Assembly (NCBI RefSeq): GCF_900090285.1
Contig: NZ_LT607754.1
Span: 4,986,001 to 5,050,000 of the forward strand
Origin: Micromonospora inositola
GTDB lineage: Bacteria; Actinomycetota; Actinomycetes; Mycobacteriales; Micromonosporaceae
Direction of reading: 5' to 3'
DNA: 64,000 nt
Position numbers and translations under genes: made by a program. The notes under the pieces are model-generated. The model was given only the letters and a program-made list of their open reading frames with translations, was not told where the DNA came from and did not search any database. This document shows, piece by piece, positions 51,750-59,692 of this stretch. How positions within the stretch are numbered: the first letter of the stretch is position 1; every line of letters begins with the position of its first letter.

Positions 51750-52856
51750 GTGGCCGAGGTGACCCTGCTGCTCGCCGGCGACGTGATGACCGGTCGCGGC
51801 GTCGACCAGATCCTGCCCCGGCCGGGCCCGCCCGGGCTGCGGGAGGAGGCGGTCACCGACGCCCGTCGCTACGTCGAGCTGGCCGAGTCCGTAGCCGGAC
51901 CCGTCCCGCGCCCGGCTCCGCCGGAGTGGCCGTGGGGCGCGGCGCTGCGCCTCCTCGACGAGTTGCGCCCGGACGTGCGGATCGTCAACCTGGAGACGGC
52001 GGTGACCGGGCGCGGCGAGTACGCCCCGGGCAAGGGCATCCACTACCGGATGCAGCCGGAGAATATCGGCTGCCTCACCGCGGCCCGCCTCGACGTCTGC
52101 GCGCTGGCCAACAACCACGTCCTCGACTTCGGCGCGGAGGGGCTCACCGACACCCTGGACGGCCTGCGGCGGGCCGGGATCGCGCCGGCCGGCGCGGGTC
52201 GGAACGAGGACGAGGCGTGGCAGCCGGCGCGGGTGCCGCTCGACGGCGGCCGCCGGCTGCTGGTCTGGTCGGTGGGCGTCCCCTCCAGCGGTATCCCGCC
52301 GCAGTGGGCGGCGACCGGCGCGCGGCCCGGCGTGGCGTACCTGCCCGAGGCATCGGAGGCGACGGCCGGGGCGCTTGCCGACCGGATCGGGCGGGAGGCG
52401 GGGCCGACGGACCTGGTGGTGGTCTCCGTGCACTGGGGGTCGAACTGGGGCTATCCGGTGCCGGACGAGCATGTCCGGTTCGCGCACCGGCTCGTGGAGT
52501 CCGGCGTGCACCTGGTCCACGGGCACTCGTCGCACCACCCACGCCCGGTCGAGCGGCACCGGGGCCGGCTCGTTCTGTACGGCTGCGGCGACCTGATCGA
52601 CGACTACGAGGGGATCGGCGGGCAGGAGTCGTACCGGCCGGAGCTGCGACTGTTGCACCTGGCCACGCTGGACGCCGACACCGGTGAGGTGCGCCGGCTG
52701 CGGCTCGCCCCGGTGCGGATGCGCCGCATGCGACTCGAGCCTGCGGGGCGGGAGGAGGCCCGCTGGCTGGCCGAGCTGCTGGACGGGCTGGGCGCGCCGT
52801 ACCGGACCCGGTTCGTCCTCGGCGAGGACGGCCTGGTCACGCTGCGACCCGGCTGA
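51750..52856 (+). CDS. CapA/PgsA-family metallophosphatase-like protein
   Basis: A 368-residue protein of the poly-gamma-glutamate capsule (CapA) family, with a calcineurin-like metal-binding fold: LLLAGDVMTGRGVDQIL, VNLETAVTGRGE, ALANNHVLDFGAEGL, VVVSVHWGSNWGYPVPDEH, LVHGHSSHHPRPVE. These are the Asp, Asn and His ligands expected. No signal peptide or membrane helix is seen, and the other capsule genes (capB, capC) are absent, so polyglutamate synthesis is not implied. GTG 51750 has a GGGGAAG site. The family is common in actinomycetes as a stand-alone protein. Confidence 0.88.
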   Translation: MAEVTLLLAGDVMTGRGVDQILPRPGPPGLREEAVTDARRYVELAESVAGPVPRPAPPEWPWGAALRLLDELRPDVRIVNLETAVTGRGEYAPGKGIHYRMQPENIGCLTAARLDVCALANNHVLDFGAEGLTDTLDGLRRAGIAPAGAGRNEDEAWQPARVPLDGGRRLLVWSVGVPSSGIPPQWAATGARPGVAYLPEASEATAGALADRIGREAGPTDLVVVSVHWGSNWGYPVPDEHVRFAHRLVESGVHLVHGHSSHHPRPVERHRGRLVLYGCGDLIDDYEGIGGQESYRPELRLLHLATLDADTGEVRRLRLAPVRMRRMRLEPAGREEARWLAELLDGLGAPYRTRFVLGEDGLVTLRPG

Positions 52857-52932
52857 CCCGGTGCCGCGTGGCGTGCGCCACCTTCGGGTGCCGGGCGCCA
52901 CGGCCACGCCGGCTGGGAAGCATCATAGATAC

Positions 52933-53595
52933 ATGACGCATCCCACCGCCTCGCCGCGCACCGCCGCGCCGTCCGCCGCCGAGCGGGCCTACCGGCACCT
53001 CAAGCGGGCGATCCTGGAGCAGGTCTACCCGGGTGGTTCGCTGATCAGCGAGGGCGAGATCGCCGAGGCGGCCGGGGTCTCCCGCACCCCGGTCCGGGAG
53101 GCGCTGCTCCGCTTGGAGGCGGAAGGGCTGGTCGCCCTCTACCCGAAGCGCGGCGCGCTGATCCGGCCGGTCTCCGCCCGCGAGATCGCGGACGTCATCG
53201 AGGCCCGCCGGCTGGTCGAGCTGCACGCCGCGGAGCGGGTGTGGCCGCGCCGCGCCGAGCTGAGGGCCGACCTTGCCCGCTGGCTCACCGAGATGCGCCA
53301 GGCGCACGCCGCCGGCGACGTCACCGCCCTGATGGCCGCCGACCGGGCCTTCCACGCCACCGTCGTCGAGGCGGCCGGCAACGAGATCCTCGCCGAGCTG
53401 TACCACCGCCTGCGCGACCGGCAGGTGCGGATGGGCGAGGCCAGCTTCCGGCTCTCGCCCGGTTGGGCCGAGGTGGTCCTCACCGAGCACGCCGGCCAGC
53501 TCGCCGCCCTCGACGGCGACGACCCGCAGGCCTGGCTCGACGCCGTGGGCGCCCACATCGACAACGCCGCCACGGTGCTGCGGACGCTGCGGTGA
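52933..53595 (+). CDS. GntR/FCD family transcriptional regulator
   Basis: A 220-residue regulator. N-terminal GntR winged helix (AYRHLKRAILEQVYPGGSLISEGEIAEAAGVSRTPVREALLRLEAEGLV) and C-terminal FCD ligand domain (EARRLVELHAAERV, DRAFHATVVEAAGNEILAEL, TEHAGQLAALDGDD) with metal-binding Asp/His residues. Its stop overlaps the start of an MFS transporter (GTGA), so it likely regulates that transporter in response to a small acid or sugar acid. A CATCAT hexamer ends 6 nt before the ATG. Confidence 0.92.
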   Translation: MTHPTASPRTAAPSAAERAYRHLKRAILEQVYPGGSLISEGEIAEAAGVSRTPVREALLRLEAEGLVALYPKRGALIRPVSAREIADVIEARRLVELHAAERVWPRRAELRADLARWLTEMRQAHAAGDVTALMAADRAFHATVVEAAGNEILAELYHRLRDRQVRMGEASFRLSPGWAEVVLTEHAGQLAALDGDDPQAWLDAVGAHIDNAATVLRTLR

Positions 53596-54890
53596 CCCCC
53601 GCCGCCCAGCCCCGCCGCCCCGCTGTCCTGGTCTTCGCGGTGGCGCTCGCCGCGTACGTGGCCGCGGTGTTCCACCGCAGCTCACTCGGCGTGACCGGGG
53701 TGGACGCGGCCGACCGCTTCCACATCAACGCCTCGGCGCTGGCCACCTTCTCCGTCGCCCAGCTCGCCGTGTACGCGGCCATGCAGGTCCCCGTCGGGGT
53801 GCTGCTCGACCGGTTCGGCTCCCGCCGCCTGCTGCTCACCGGCGGGGCGCTGATGGTGGCCGGGCAGCTCTGCTTCGCCGTCGCCACCGATGTCCGGCTC
53901 GCCGTCGCCGCCCGGGTCCTGGTCGGCCTCGGCGACGCGATGACCTTCATCAGCGTGCTGCGGATCGTGGCGTTCTGGTTCCCCGGGCGGCGCAACCCGC
54001 TGCTGGTGCAGCTCACCGGCACCGTCGGACAGCTCGGCGCGGTCCTCGGCGCCGTACCGCTGGTGGCGCTGCTGCACCACGCCGGCTGGACGCCCGCCTT
54101 CCTCACCGCGGCCGCGCTCGGCGCGACCGTGCTGCTGCTGGTGCTCGTGGCGGTACGGGACACCCCGCATGCCGAGCACGCCGCCACCGCCGCCCCGGAC
54201 CTGGCCACCGTACGCCGGCAGCTCGCCGCGGCCTGGGCCCAGCCGGGGACCCGCCTCGGCCTCTGGACCCACTTCGTCACCCAGTTCTCCGGCGCGGTCT
54301 TCGCGCTGCTCTGGGGCTACCCGTTCCTGGTGCAGGGCCAGGGCCTCTCACCCACCACCGCCGCCGCCCTGCTCACGCTGATGACCGTCGCCGCGCTGGT
54401 CTGCGGTCCGGTCATCGCGCACCTGTGCGCCCGGCACCCGTTCCGCCGCTCGGTCGTGGTCTTCGCGATCACCGCGGCCACCGCCGTCGTCTGGGCCGTG
54501 GTGCTCGTCTGGCCGGGACGCGCGCCGCACTGGCTGCTGGTGACGCTGGTGGTTGTCCTGGCGGTGAACGGACCCGGCTCGGTCATCGGTTTCGACTACG
54601 CGCGCACGTCCAATCCGGTGCACCGCATGGGCAGCGCCACCGGGATCGTCAACGTGGGCGGCTTCGTCGCCTCGATCGCCCTGATCCTGGCCGTCGGCGT
54701 GGTCCTCGACCTGGCCACCCCCGCCGGGCGGTCCGCCCCGCCGCTGGACGCCTTCCGCTGGGCCTTCGCCGTGCAGTACCTGCTCTGGGGCCTCGGGGCG
54801 GTGCAGGTGCTGCGCTACCGCAACGCCGCCCGCCGCCGGTACGCCGCCGAGCGGGTGACCTCGCCGGTCCCGGCCGTGGCGGGCACCTGA
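53592..54890 (+). CDS. MFS transporter
   Basis: A 432-residue major facilitator with about 12 helices. Motif A appears as GVLLDRFGSRRLLLTGG between helices 2 and 3. Helix 1 (VFAVALAAYVAAVFHRSSLGVTG) fits the group including nitrate/acid and sugar-acid transporters. GTG 53592 is inside the end of the GntR gene. Substrate unknown; expected to be a compound sensed by the GntR protein. Confidence 0.88.
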   Translation: MTPAAQPRRPAVLVFAVALAAYVAAVFHRSSLGVTGVDAADRFHINASALATFSVAQLAVYAAMQVPVGVLLDRFGSRRLLLTGGALMVAGQLCFAVATDVRLAVAARVLVGLGDAMTFISVLRIVAFWFPGRRNPLLVQLTGTVGQLGAVLGAVPLVALLHHAGWTPAFLTAAALGATVLLLVLVAVRDTPHAEHAATAAPDLATVRRQLAAAWAQPGTRLGLWTHFVTQFSGAVFALLWGYPFLVQGQGLSPTTAAALLTLMTVAALVCGPVIAHLCARHPFRRSVVVFAITAATAVVWAVVLVWPGRAPHWLLVTLVVVLAVNGPGSVIGFDYARTSNPVHRMGSATGIVNVGGFVASIALILAVGVVLDLATPAGRSAPPLDAFRWAFAVQYLLWGLGAVQVLRYRNAARRRYAAERVTSPVPAVAGT

Positions 54891-54909
54891 CCGTCGGTGG
54901 CCGGCCCGG

Positions 54910-55329
54910 TCAGCGGCTCAGGCGTCGGTGGGTGAGCGAGTCCAGCACCAGGGTCAGCCCCGCGCCGACCAGCCAGACGTCCTTGGCGAGGGGGATGCCC
55001 GCCTGCGTGGGCTTCAGGCTGCGCGGCTCCCGCAGCCCCGGCGTCTTCAGGTAGAGCTGCATCAGCCCGGCGCCGAACGCGGCCAGCCCCAGCCCGACCA
55101 GGAACGACGGCGCGAACGGGGTGAGCAGTGCGGCACCCAGGGCGATCTCGCTCCGGGACAGCAGCTTGGCGAACCGGGCGGCGTCCAGCTGCCGCAGCTG
55201 CGGGACCGCCCCCACGGCCATGCCGTGCATCGCCTCGGCGGCCTCACCCTCCAGGCTGCGCTTGCTGAGCCCGGAATTCAGGAAAAACGCGCCGATGCTG
55301 ACCCGCAGCGGCGCATGCGTCAGCTTCAT
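54910..55329 (-). CDS. DoxX-like membrane protein
   Basis: A 139-residue protein with four hydrophobic helices in DoxX-like spacing: VSIGAFFLNSGLSKRS, FAKLLSRSEIALGAALLTPF, LVGLGLAAFGAGLMQLYL, IPLAKDVWLVGAGLTLVLDSL. DoxX-family proteins are quinone-linked or thiosulfate-related in some archaea, but most bacterial ones are of unknown role. ATG 55329 follows GGGAG. Convergent with the MFS gene, 19 nt between stops. Confidence 0.75.
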   Translation of the reverse strand: MKLTHAPLRVSIGAFFLNSGLSKRSLEGEAAEAMHGMAVGAVPQLRQLDAARFAKLLSRSEIALGAALLTPFAPSFLVGLGLAAFGAGLMQLYLKTPGLREPRSLKPTQAGIPLAKDVWLVGAGLTLVLDSLTHRRLSR

Positions 55330-55473
55330 GACCACTCCCGTCGGTGCCGGAGAACCGTGCCCCGGCCTACCCGGTACGGGCGGTGCTAACCCGCCGATCG
55401 GCGCTGGGCCGACGACGGCGCCCGGCGGTAGGTTCGCGGGGGAGCGTGATCACAGTCGCAGGCAGGAGGGCAC

Positions 55474-55536
55474 GTGAGCGCGAGGAGTGAGCCGGGCCTG
55501 CGAGCCGCGCAGTCGCGAACGAAGGAGGCACCGTGA
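55474..55536 (+). CDS. possible 20-aa leader peptide upstream of mscR
   Basis: GTG 55474 (after CAGGAGGG) to a TGA that overlaps the mscR start (GTGA). It reads [20 protein letters not shown]. The strong ribosome site and exact overlap suggest a translationally coupled leader peptide. Alternatively this is a short repeat found upstream of genes in related genomes: I recall similar sequence in Micromonospora but cannot confirm it here. Confidence 0.45.
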   Translation: MSARSEPGLRAAQSRTKEAP

Positions 55537-56621
55537 GCCAGGAAGTCCGAGGAGTCGTGTCGCGGCGCAAGGGCGCGCCGGTGGAGGTCACCACGATCGT
55601 GGTGCCGGACCCGGGGCCGGGCGAGGCGGTCGTCCGCGTCCAGTCCTGCGGGGTCTGCCACACCGACCTGCACTACCGCGAGGGCGGCATCAACGACGAC
55701 TACCCGTTCCTGCTCGGGCACGAGGCGGCCGGCGTCGTCGAGCAGGTGGGGGAGGGGGTCACCGGGGTGGCGCCCGGCGACTTCGTGGTGCTCAACTGGC
55801 GCGCGGTCTGCGGGGTGTGCCGGGCCTGCCGCCGAGGCCGCCCCTGGTACTGCTTCAACACCCACAACGCCGCCCGGAAGATGACCCTCACGGACAGCAC
55901 CGAGCTGTCGCCCGCGCTGGGCATCGGCGCCTTCGCCGAGAAGACTCTCGTCCACGCCGGGCAGTGCACCAAGGTCGACCCGGCGGCCCGGGCGGCCGCG
56001 GTGGGCCTGCTCGGGTGCGGCGTGATGGCCGGGCTCGGCGCGGCGATGAACACCGGCCAGGTCGCCCGGGGCGACTCGGTCGCGGTGATCGGCTGCGGCG
56101 GCGTCGGCGACGCCGCGGTCGCCGGTGCCGCCCTCGCCGGGGCGACCACGATCATCGCGGTGGACACCGACTCCCGCAAGCTCGACTGGGCGCGCAAGTT
56201 CGGCGCCACGCACACCGTCAACGCCTCCGACGACGACCCGGTCGAGGCGATCCGCGCCGCCACCGGCGGCTTCGGCGCCGACGTGGTGATCGAGGCGGTC
56301 GGCCGCCCGGAGACCTGGAAGCAGGCCTTCTACGCCCGGGACCTGGCCGGCACGGTGGTGCTGGTCGGCGTGCCCACCCCGGAGATGAAGGTGGAGCTGC
56401 CGCTGCTGGACGTCTTCGGCCGGGGCGGCGCCCTCAAGTCCAGCTGGTACGGAGACTGCCTGCCCAGCCGGGACTTCCCGGTGCTCACCGAGCTCTACCT
56501 GCAGGGCCGCCTGGATCTGGACGCCTTCGTCACCGAGGAGATCGCCGTGGACCAGGTCGAGGAGGCGTTCACCCGGATGCACCACGGCGACGTGCTGCGC
56601 TCGGTGGTGGTCTTCCCATGA
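55533..56621 (+). CDS. mscR: S-(hydroxymethyl)mycothiol dehydrogenase / nitrosomycothiol reductase
   Basis: A 362-residue zinc alcohol dehydrogenase. Catalytic zinc ligands: Cys and His in [15 protein letters not shown] and GHEAAG; structural zinc Cys cluster [18 protein letters not shown]-binding [17 protein letters not shown]. The close match is to the mycothiol-dependent formaldehyde dehydrogenase of actinobacteria (AdhE2/MscR), which oxidises the mycothiol adduct of formaldehyde and reduces S-nitrosomycothiol. The ATG of the next gene overlaps its stop, and that neighbour completes the pathway. Confidence 0.93.
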   Translation: MSQEVRGVVSRRKGAPVEVTTIVVPDPGPGEAVVRVQSCGVCHTDLHYREGGINDDYPFLLGHEAAGVVEQVGEGVTGVAPGDFVVLNWRAVCGVCRACRRGRPWYCFNTHNAARKMTLTDSTELSPALGIGAFAEKTLVHAGQCTKVDPAARAAAVGLLGCGVMAGLGAAMNTGQVARGDSVAVIGCGGVGDAAVAGAALAGATTIIAVDTDSRKLDWARKFGATHTVNASDDDPVEAIRAATGGFGADVVIEAVGRPETWKQAFYARDLAGTVVLVGVPTPEMKVELPLLDVFGRGGALKSSWYGDCLPSRDFPVLTELYLQGRLDLDAFVTEEIAVDQVEEAFTRMHHGDVLRSVVVFP

Positions 56622-57247
56622 CCGCCCGCGTCGACCACACCGTCACCTCGGGCACCTTCTCCCTCGACGGACAGACCTTCGACGTCGACAACAACGTGTG
56701 GGTGGTCGGTGACGACGCCGAGTGCGTCGTCGTCGACGCGCCGCACGACGTGGCGGCCGTCCTGCGCGTCGTCGGCGACCGCCGGGTGGTCGCCGTCCTG
56801 GCCACCCACGCCCACGACGACCACGTACGCGTCGCGCCGGAGCTGGCCCGGGCCACCGGAGCGCCGGTGCTGCTGCACCCGGCCGACCGGGTGCTCTGGG
56901 ACCTGGTCCACCCGGACACGCCGCCCGACGGCGAGCTGGCCGACAGCGCGACCGTCGAGGTGGCCGGCACCGCCCTGCGGGTGCTGCACACCCCCGGGCA
57001 CAGCCCCGGCGCGTGCAGCTTCCACGCCCCGGCCCTCGGCGTGGTCTTCACCGGCGACACCCTCTTCGCCGGCGGACCGGGCGCCACCGGCCGCTCCTAC
57101 AGCGACTTCGGCACCATCATCGAGTCGATCCGGACCCGGTTGCTCACCCTGCCGGTGGAGACCGTCGTGCACACCGGCCACGGCGACAGCACCACGATCG
57201 GCGCCGAGGCGCCGCACCTGGACGAATGGCTGGCCCGGGGCCACTGA
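56618..57247 (+). CDS. metallo-beta-lactamase-fold hydrolase coupled to mscR
   Basis: A 209-residue MBL-fold enzyme. Metal motif THAHDDHVR (HxHxDH), then [20 protein letters not shown] (Asp) and [11 protein letters not shown]. It resembles the glyoxalase II-like hydrolases that sit next to mycothiol-dependent formaldehyde dehydrogenase in actinobacteria (for example Rv2260) and probably releases formate from S-formylmycothiol (inference from pairing). ATG overlaps the mscR stop by four bases. Confidence 0.9.
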   Translation: MTARVDHTVTSGTFSLDGQTFDVDNNVWVVGDDAECVVVDAPHDVAAVLRVVGDRRVVAVLATHAHDDHVRVAPELARATGAPVLLHPADRVLWDLVHPDTPPDGELADSATVEVAGTALRVLHTPGHSPGACSFHAPALGVVFTGDTLFAGGPGATGRSYSDFGTIIESIRTRLLTLPVETVVHTGHGDSTTIGAEAPHLDEWLARGH

Positions 57248-57250
57248 CCG

Positions 57251-57598
57251 CCCGCCCTACGGCCGGGACCGCGCCGCCAGGGAGTGTGGCGGCGTCGGCG
57301 AGGGATTCCATCATCGGCTCGGTGGCGAGCCGGCCGCCCGACAGCAGGCTCACGTAGCTCTCCAGCGCGGGCACGATGCGCAGCTGGCCCACGGCGACAG
57401 CCGTCTCGGTCGGCACCCCCGCGTCCTCGAGGTGTGCCCGTAGCGCTCGCGGGTGAAGGTGTCGGTGAAACAGATGACCTTGTGGCCGAGCCGGAGTCCG
57501 GTGGCGGTGAAGCGCGTGACGGCGTCGAGCGCGTGGCGCTCGTCGTGGTGCGTCCAGCAGACGTGGTCTCCGTAACGCCGGCTCCGGTGTCGACCCAA
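57251..57598 (-). pseudogene. MEDS-domain regulator remnant (frameshifted)
   Basis: The minus strand carries the N-terminal MEDS sensory domain of an anti-sigma-antagonist-like protein: YGDHVCWTHHDERHALDAV and GLRLGHKVICFTDTFTRER in one frame, then RAHLEDAGVPTETAVAVGQL and RIVPALESYVSLLSGG in the next. The join at about 57441-57443 needs one extra base (CGCCTACGG would restore it), so a single-base deletion is inferred. The C-terminal STAS or similar part is missing, overlapping the end of the MBL gene. Not functional as read. Confidence 0.6.
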
Positions 57599-57602
57599 CG
57601 GG

Positions 57603-58017
57603 CCGCTGTCGGGCCACCTGCTTGCCGGGGAGGGCGCCCCCGGTTACCCTGCGAGGAGGACCCGGATGCCGGCGGACGAAGCCGCCCGGAGTCCTCCTCA
57701 CTCCATTCCACTCGGTCCACCACCGTCCCGGGGTGTCGATTCCGCGAGTCCCGCTCCAATTTTCTTCGGCGTGACGCCGCTGCTCCGACCGTTCCGGCTG
57801 GGCCATCCCGCGCCCGGTGGGCACCTCCCGCCGCGCCGATCGCCGGCGCGCCGCGAAGTCGTCCCTTCCCGGGTATGGCGCACCGCCCGGCCGTCCCTTC
57901 CCGTTGCGCTCCGCCCATCACCGCGAACCCCTGACCGGCACTCGCCCGGTCCGTCACTCGCTCCCCGCCGCCGGACATCAGTCGCCGGCTGCCGCCACCT
58001 CACCCGAGAGGCACCCG
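57603..58017 (+). promoter_or_regulatory. long C-rich leader of the rho paralogue
   Basis: About 415 bases without a clear gene upstream of rho. From about 57690 to 58015 the plus strand is markedly C-rich and G-poor in pyrimidine runs (GTCCCTTCCCG occurs at about 57859 and 57891), like a Rho-utilisation site. An ATG at 57666 with an excellent GAGGAGG site opens a Pro/Arg-rich frame (MPADEAARSPPHSIPLG) that overruns rho out of frame; a leader peptide is possible. Attenuation by Rho itself would be a natural control. Confidence 0.45.
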
Positions 58018-59151
58018 ATGACCACCGAATCCACCGCCCTGACCCCGGTCAGCGGCATCGTCGACACCGACGGCGACCACGCCTACGTCCGGGTCCGCGG
58101 CTACCTGCCCTCCCCGGACGACGCCCACGTCCCCATGTCCCAGCTCAGGAAGTACGGCCTGCGCCGCGGCGACCTGGTCACCGGGGCCGTACGCAGCGGC
58201 GAGCCGCCAAGGGGCCGGCACAACGCGCTGGTCCGGCTGGACACCATCAACGGGATGGAGCCGGAGGAGGCGCGGCGGCGGCCGGAGTTCTACAAGCTGA
58301 CCCCGCTGTACCCGCAGGAGCGGCTGCGGTTGGAGACCGAGCCGCACATCCTGACCACCCGGGTGATCGACCTGGTCATGCCGATCGGCAAGGGCCAGCG
58401 GGCGCTGATCGTCTCCCCGCCGAAGGCGGGTAAGACGATGGTGCTGCAGGCGATCGCGAACGCGATCACCCGCAACAACCCGGAGTGCCACCTGATGGTG
58501 GTGCTGGTCGACGAGCGGCCGGAAGAGGTCACCGACATGCAGCGGTCGGTGAAGGGCGAGGTCATCGCGGCCACGTTCGACCGTCCGCCGCAGGACCACA
58601 CCACGGTGGCGGAGCTGGCGATCGAGCGGGCGAAGCGCCTGGTCGAGCTGGGGCACGACGTCGTCGTGCTGCTCGACTCGCTGACCCGGCTGGGCCGCGC
58701 CTACAACCTCGCCGTCCGCTCGGGCGGGCGTACGCTCTCCGGCGGCGTCGACGTGGCAGCGCTGAACCCGCCGAAGCGGCTGCTCGCCGCTGCCCGCAAC
58801 GTCGAGGAGGGCGGCTCGCTGACCGTGCTCGCCTCGGCCCTGGTGGAGACCGGATCCGCGGCCGACACGCTGATCTACGAGGAGTTCAAGAGCACCGGCA
58901 ACGCCGAGCTGCGGCTGGACCGGTCGCTGGCCGACCGGCGTACCTTCCCGGCCGTCGACGTCCGACCGTCCGGCACCCGCCGGGAGGAGCTGCTCGTCAC
59001 CGGCGCCGAGCTGCACCGGTTGCGTGGCCTGCGTTCCGCGCTGTCCGCACTGGACCGACACCAGGCCATCGACCAACTCCTCCGTCGGCTCGCCGGCACG
59101 CCGGACAACCACCGCTTCCTCGCCCGGCTGGACCCACCGGCCCGGGACTAG
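58018..59151 (+). CDS. rho: short Rho-type termination factor (paralogue lacking the N-terminal extension)
   Basis: A 377-residue Rho-family hexameric RNA helicase. A cold-shock-like OB fold (IVDTDGDHAYVRVRGYLPS...MSQLRKYGLRRGDLV) is followed by the RecA-like motor: P-loop SPPKAGKTMVLQ (Walker A), VDERPEEVTDMQRSV, Walker B DVVVLLDSLTRLGRAYN, Q-loop SGGVDVAALNPPKR and R-loop NVEEGGSLTVLASALVETGS. Most actinobacterial Rho proteins carry a long Arg/Asp/Gly-rich N-terminal extension and a Rho_N helical domain. Here both are absent, so this is probably a second copy. Preceded by a C-rich leader. Confidence 0.88.
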   Translation: MTTESTALTPVSGIVDTDGDHAYVRVRGYLPSPDDAHVPMSQLRKYGLRRGDLVTGAVRSGEPPRGRHNALVRLDTINGMEPEEARRRPEFYKLTPLYPQERLRLETEPHILTTRVIDLVMPIGKGQRALIVSPPKAGKTMVLQAIANAITRNNPECHLMVVLVDERPEEVTDMQRSVKGEVIAATFDRPPQDHTTVAELAIERAKRLVELGHDVVVLLDSLTRLGRAYNLAVRSGGRTLSGGVDVAALNPPKRLLAAARNVEEGGSLTVLASALVETGSAADTLIYEEFKSTGNAELRLDRSLADRRTFPAVDVRPSGTRREELLVTGAELHRLRGLRSALSALDRHQAIDQLLRRLAGTPDNHRFLARLDPPARD

Positions 59152-59162
59152 CATCGGGTGGC

Positions 59163-59633
59163 ATGACCGATGATCCCGCCGACCGGCCGCCGACCGTCCG
59201 GCAGTTGCGCCTGGTCGTGGAGGCCGACGACTATGACGCCGCGGTCGCCTTCTTCCGCGACGCCCTCGGCCTGCCCGAACAGGCCGCGCTCTCCGGTGGG
59301 GACGGCGCCCGCGTGGTGATCCTCGAGGCGGGCCGGGCCACGCTGGAGATCGCAAATCCTGCGCAGAAGCGGATGATCGACGAGGTGGAGGTCGGCCGGC
59401 AGGTCGCCCCGCGGATCCGGGTCGCGTTCGAAGTGGACGACGGTCCGGCTGTCACCGAGCGGCTGGTCGCCGCGGGCGCCACCGAGGTGGCCCCGCCCAC
59501 GGTCACCCCGTGGCAGTCGCTCAACGCCCGGCTCGACGGCCCGGCGGGCCTGCACCTCACCGTCTTCCAGGAGCTACGCAGCCTGGACGAGCGGGCCAGT
59601 CTCGACGGCTTCGGTACCGACCGCGAGGCCTGA
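59163..59633 (+). CDS. VOC family protein
   Basis: A 156-residue glyoxalase/bleomycin-resistance-fold protein: RQLRLVVEADDYDAAVAFFRDALGLPEQ, RVVILEAGRATLEIANPAQ, IRVAFEVDDGPAVTERLVAAGATEV, NARLDGPAGLHLTVFQEL. Substrate unknown. TAGCAT (59149-59154) ends 8 nt before the ATG, indicating leaderless transcription despite the short distance (11 nt) from the rho stop; it may thus have its own promoter at the end of rho. Confidence 0.85.
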   Translation: MTDDPADRPPTVRQLRLVVEADDYDAAVAFFRDALGLPEQAALSGGDGARVVILEAGRATLEIANPAQKRMIDEVEVGRQVAPRIRVAFEVDDGPAVTERLVAAGATEVAPPTVTPWQSLNARLDGPAGLHLTVFQELRSLDERASLDGFGTDREA

Positions 59634-59692
59634 CCGCTCCGGACGGCCGGAATTGAGGTGCGCCCGAGGGGGACGCTGTCGATACTCGGGCC

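Noticed and set aside
51750..52856. Considered a capsule (poly-gamma-glutamate) biosynthesis locus because of the CapA-type gene.
   Set aside because: No capB, capC or capE relatives nearby; stand-alone CapA-like proteins are common and not evidence of a capsule.
57666..58433. 255-codon plus-strand frame with a very good GAGGAGG site upstream of rho.
   Set aside because: Low-complexity Pro/Arg sequence that runs far into rho out of frame; kept only as a possible leader peptide start, not as a gene.
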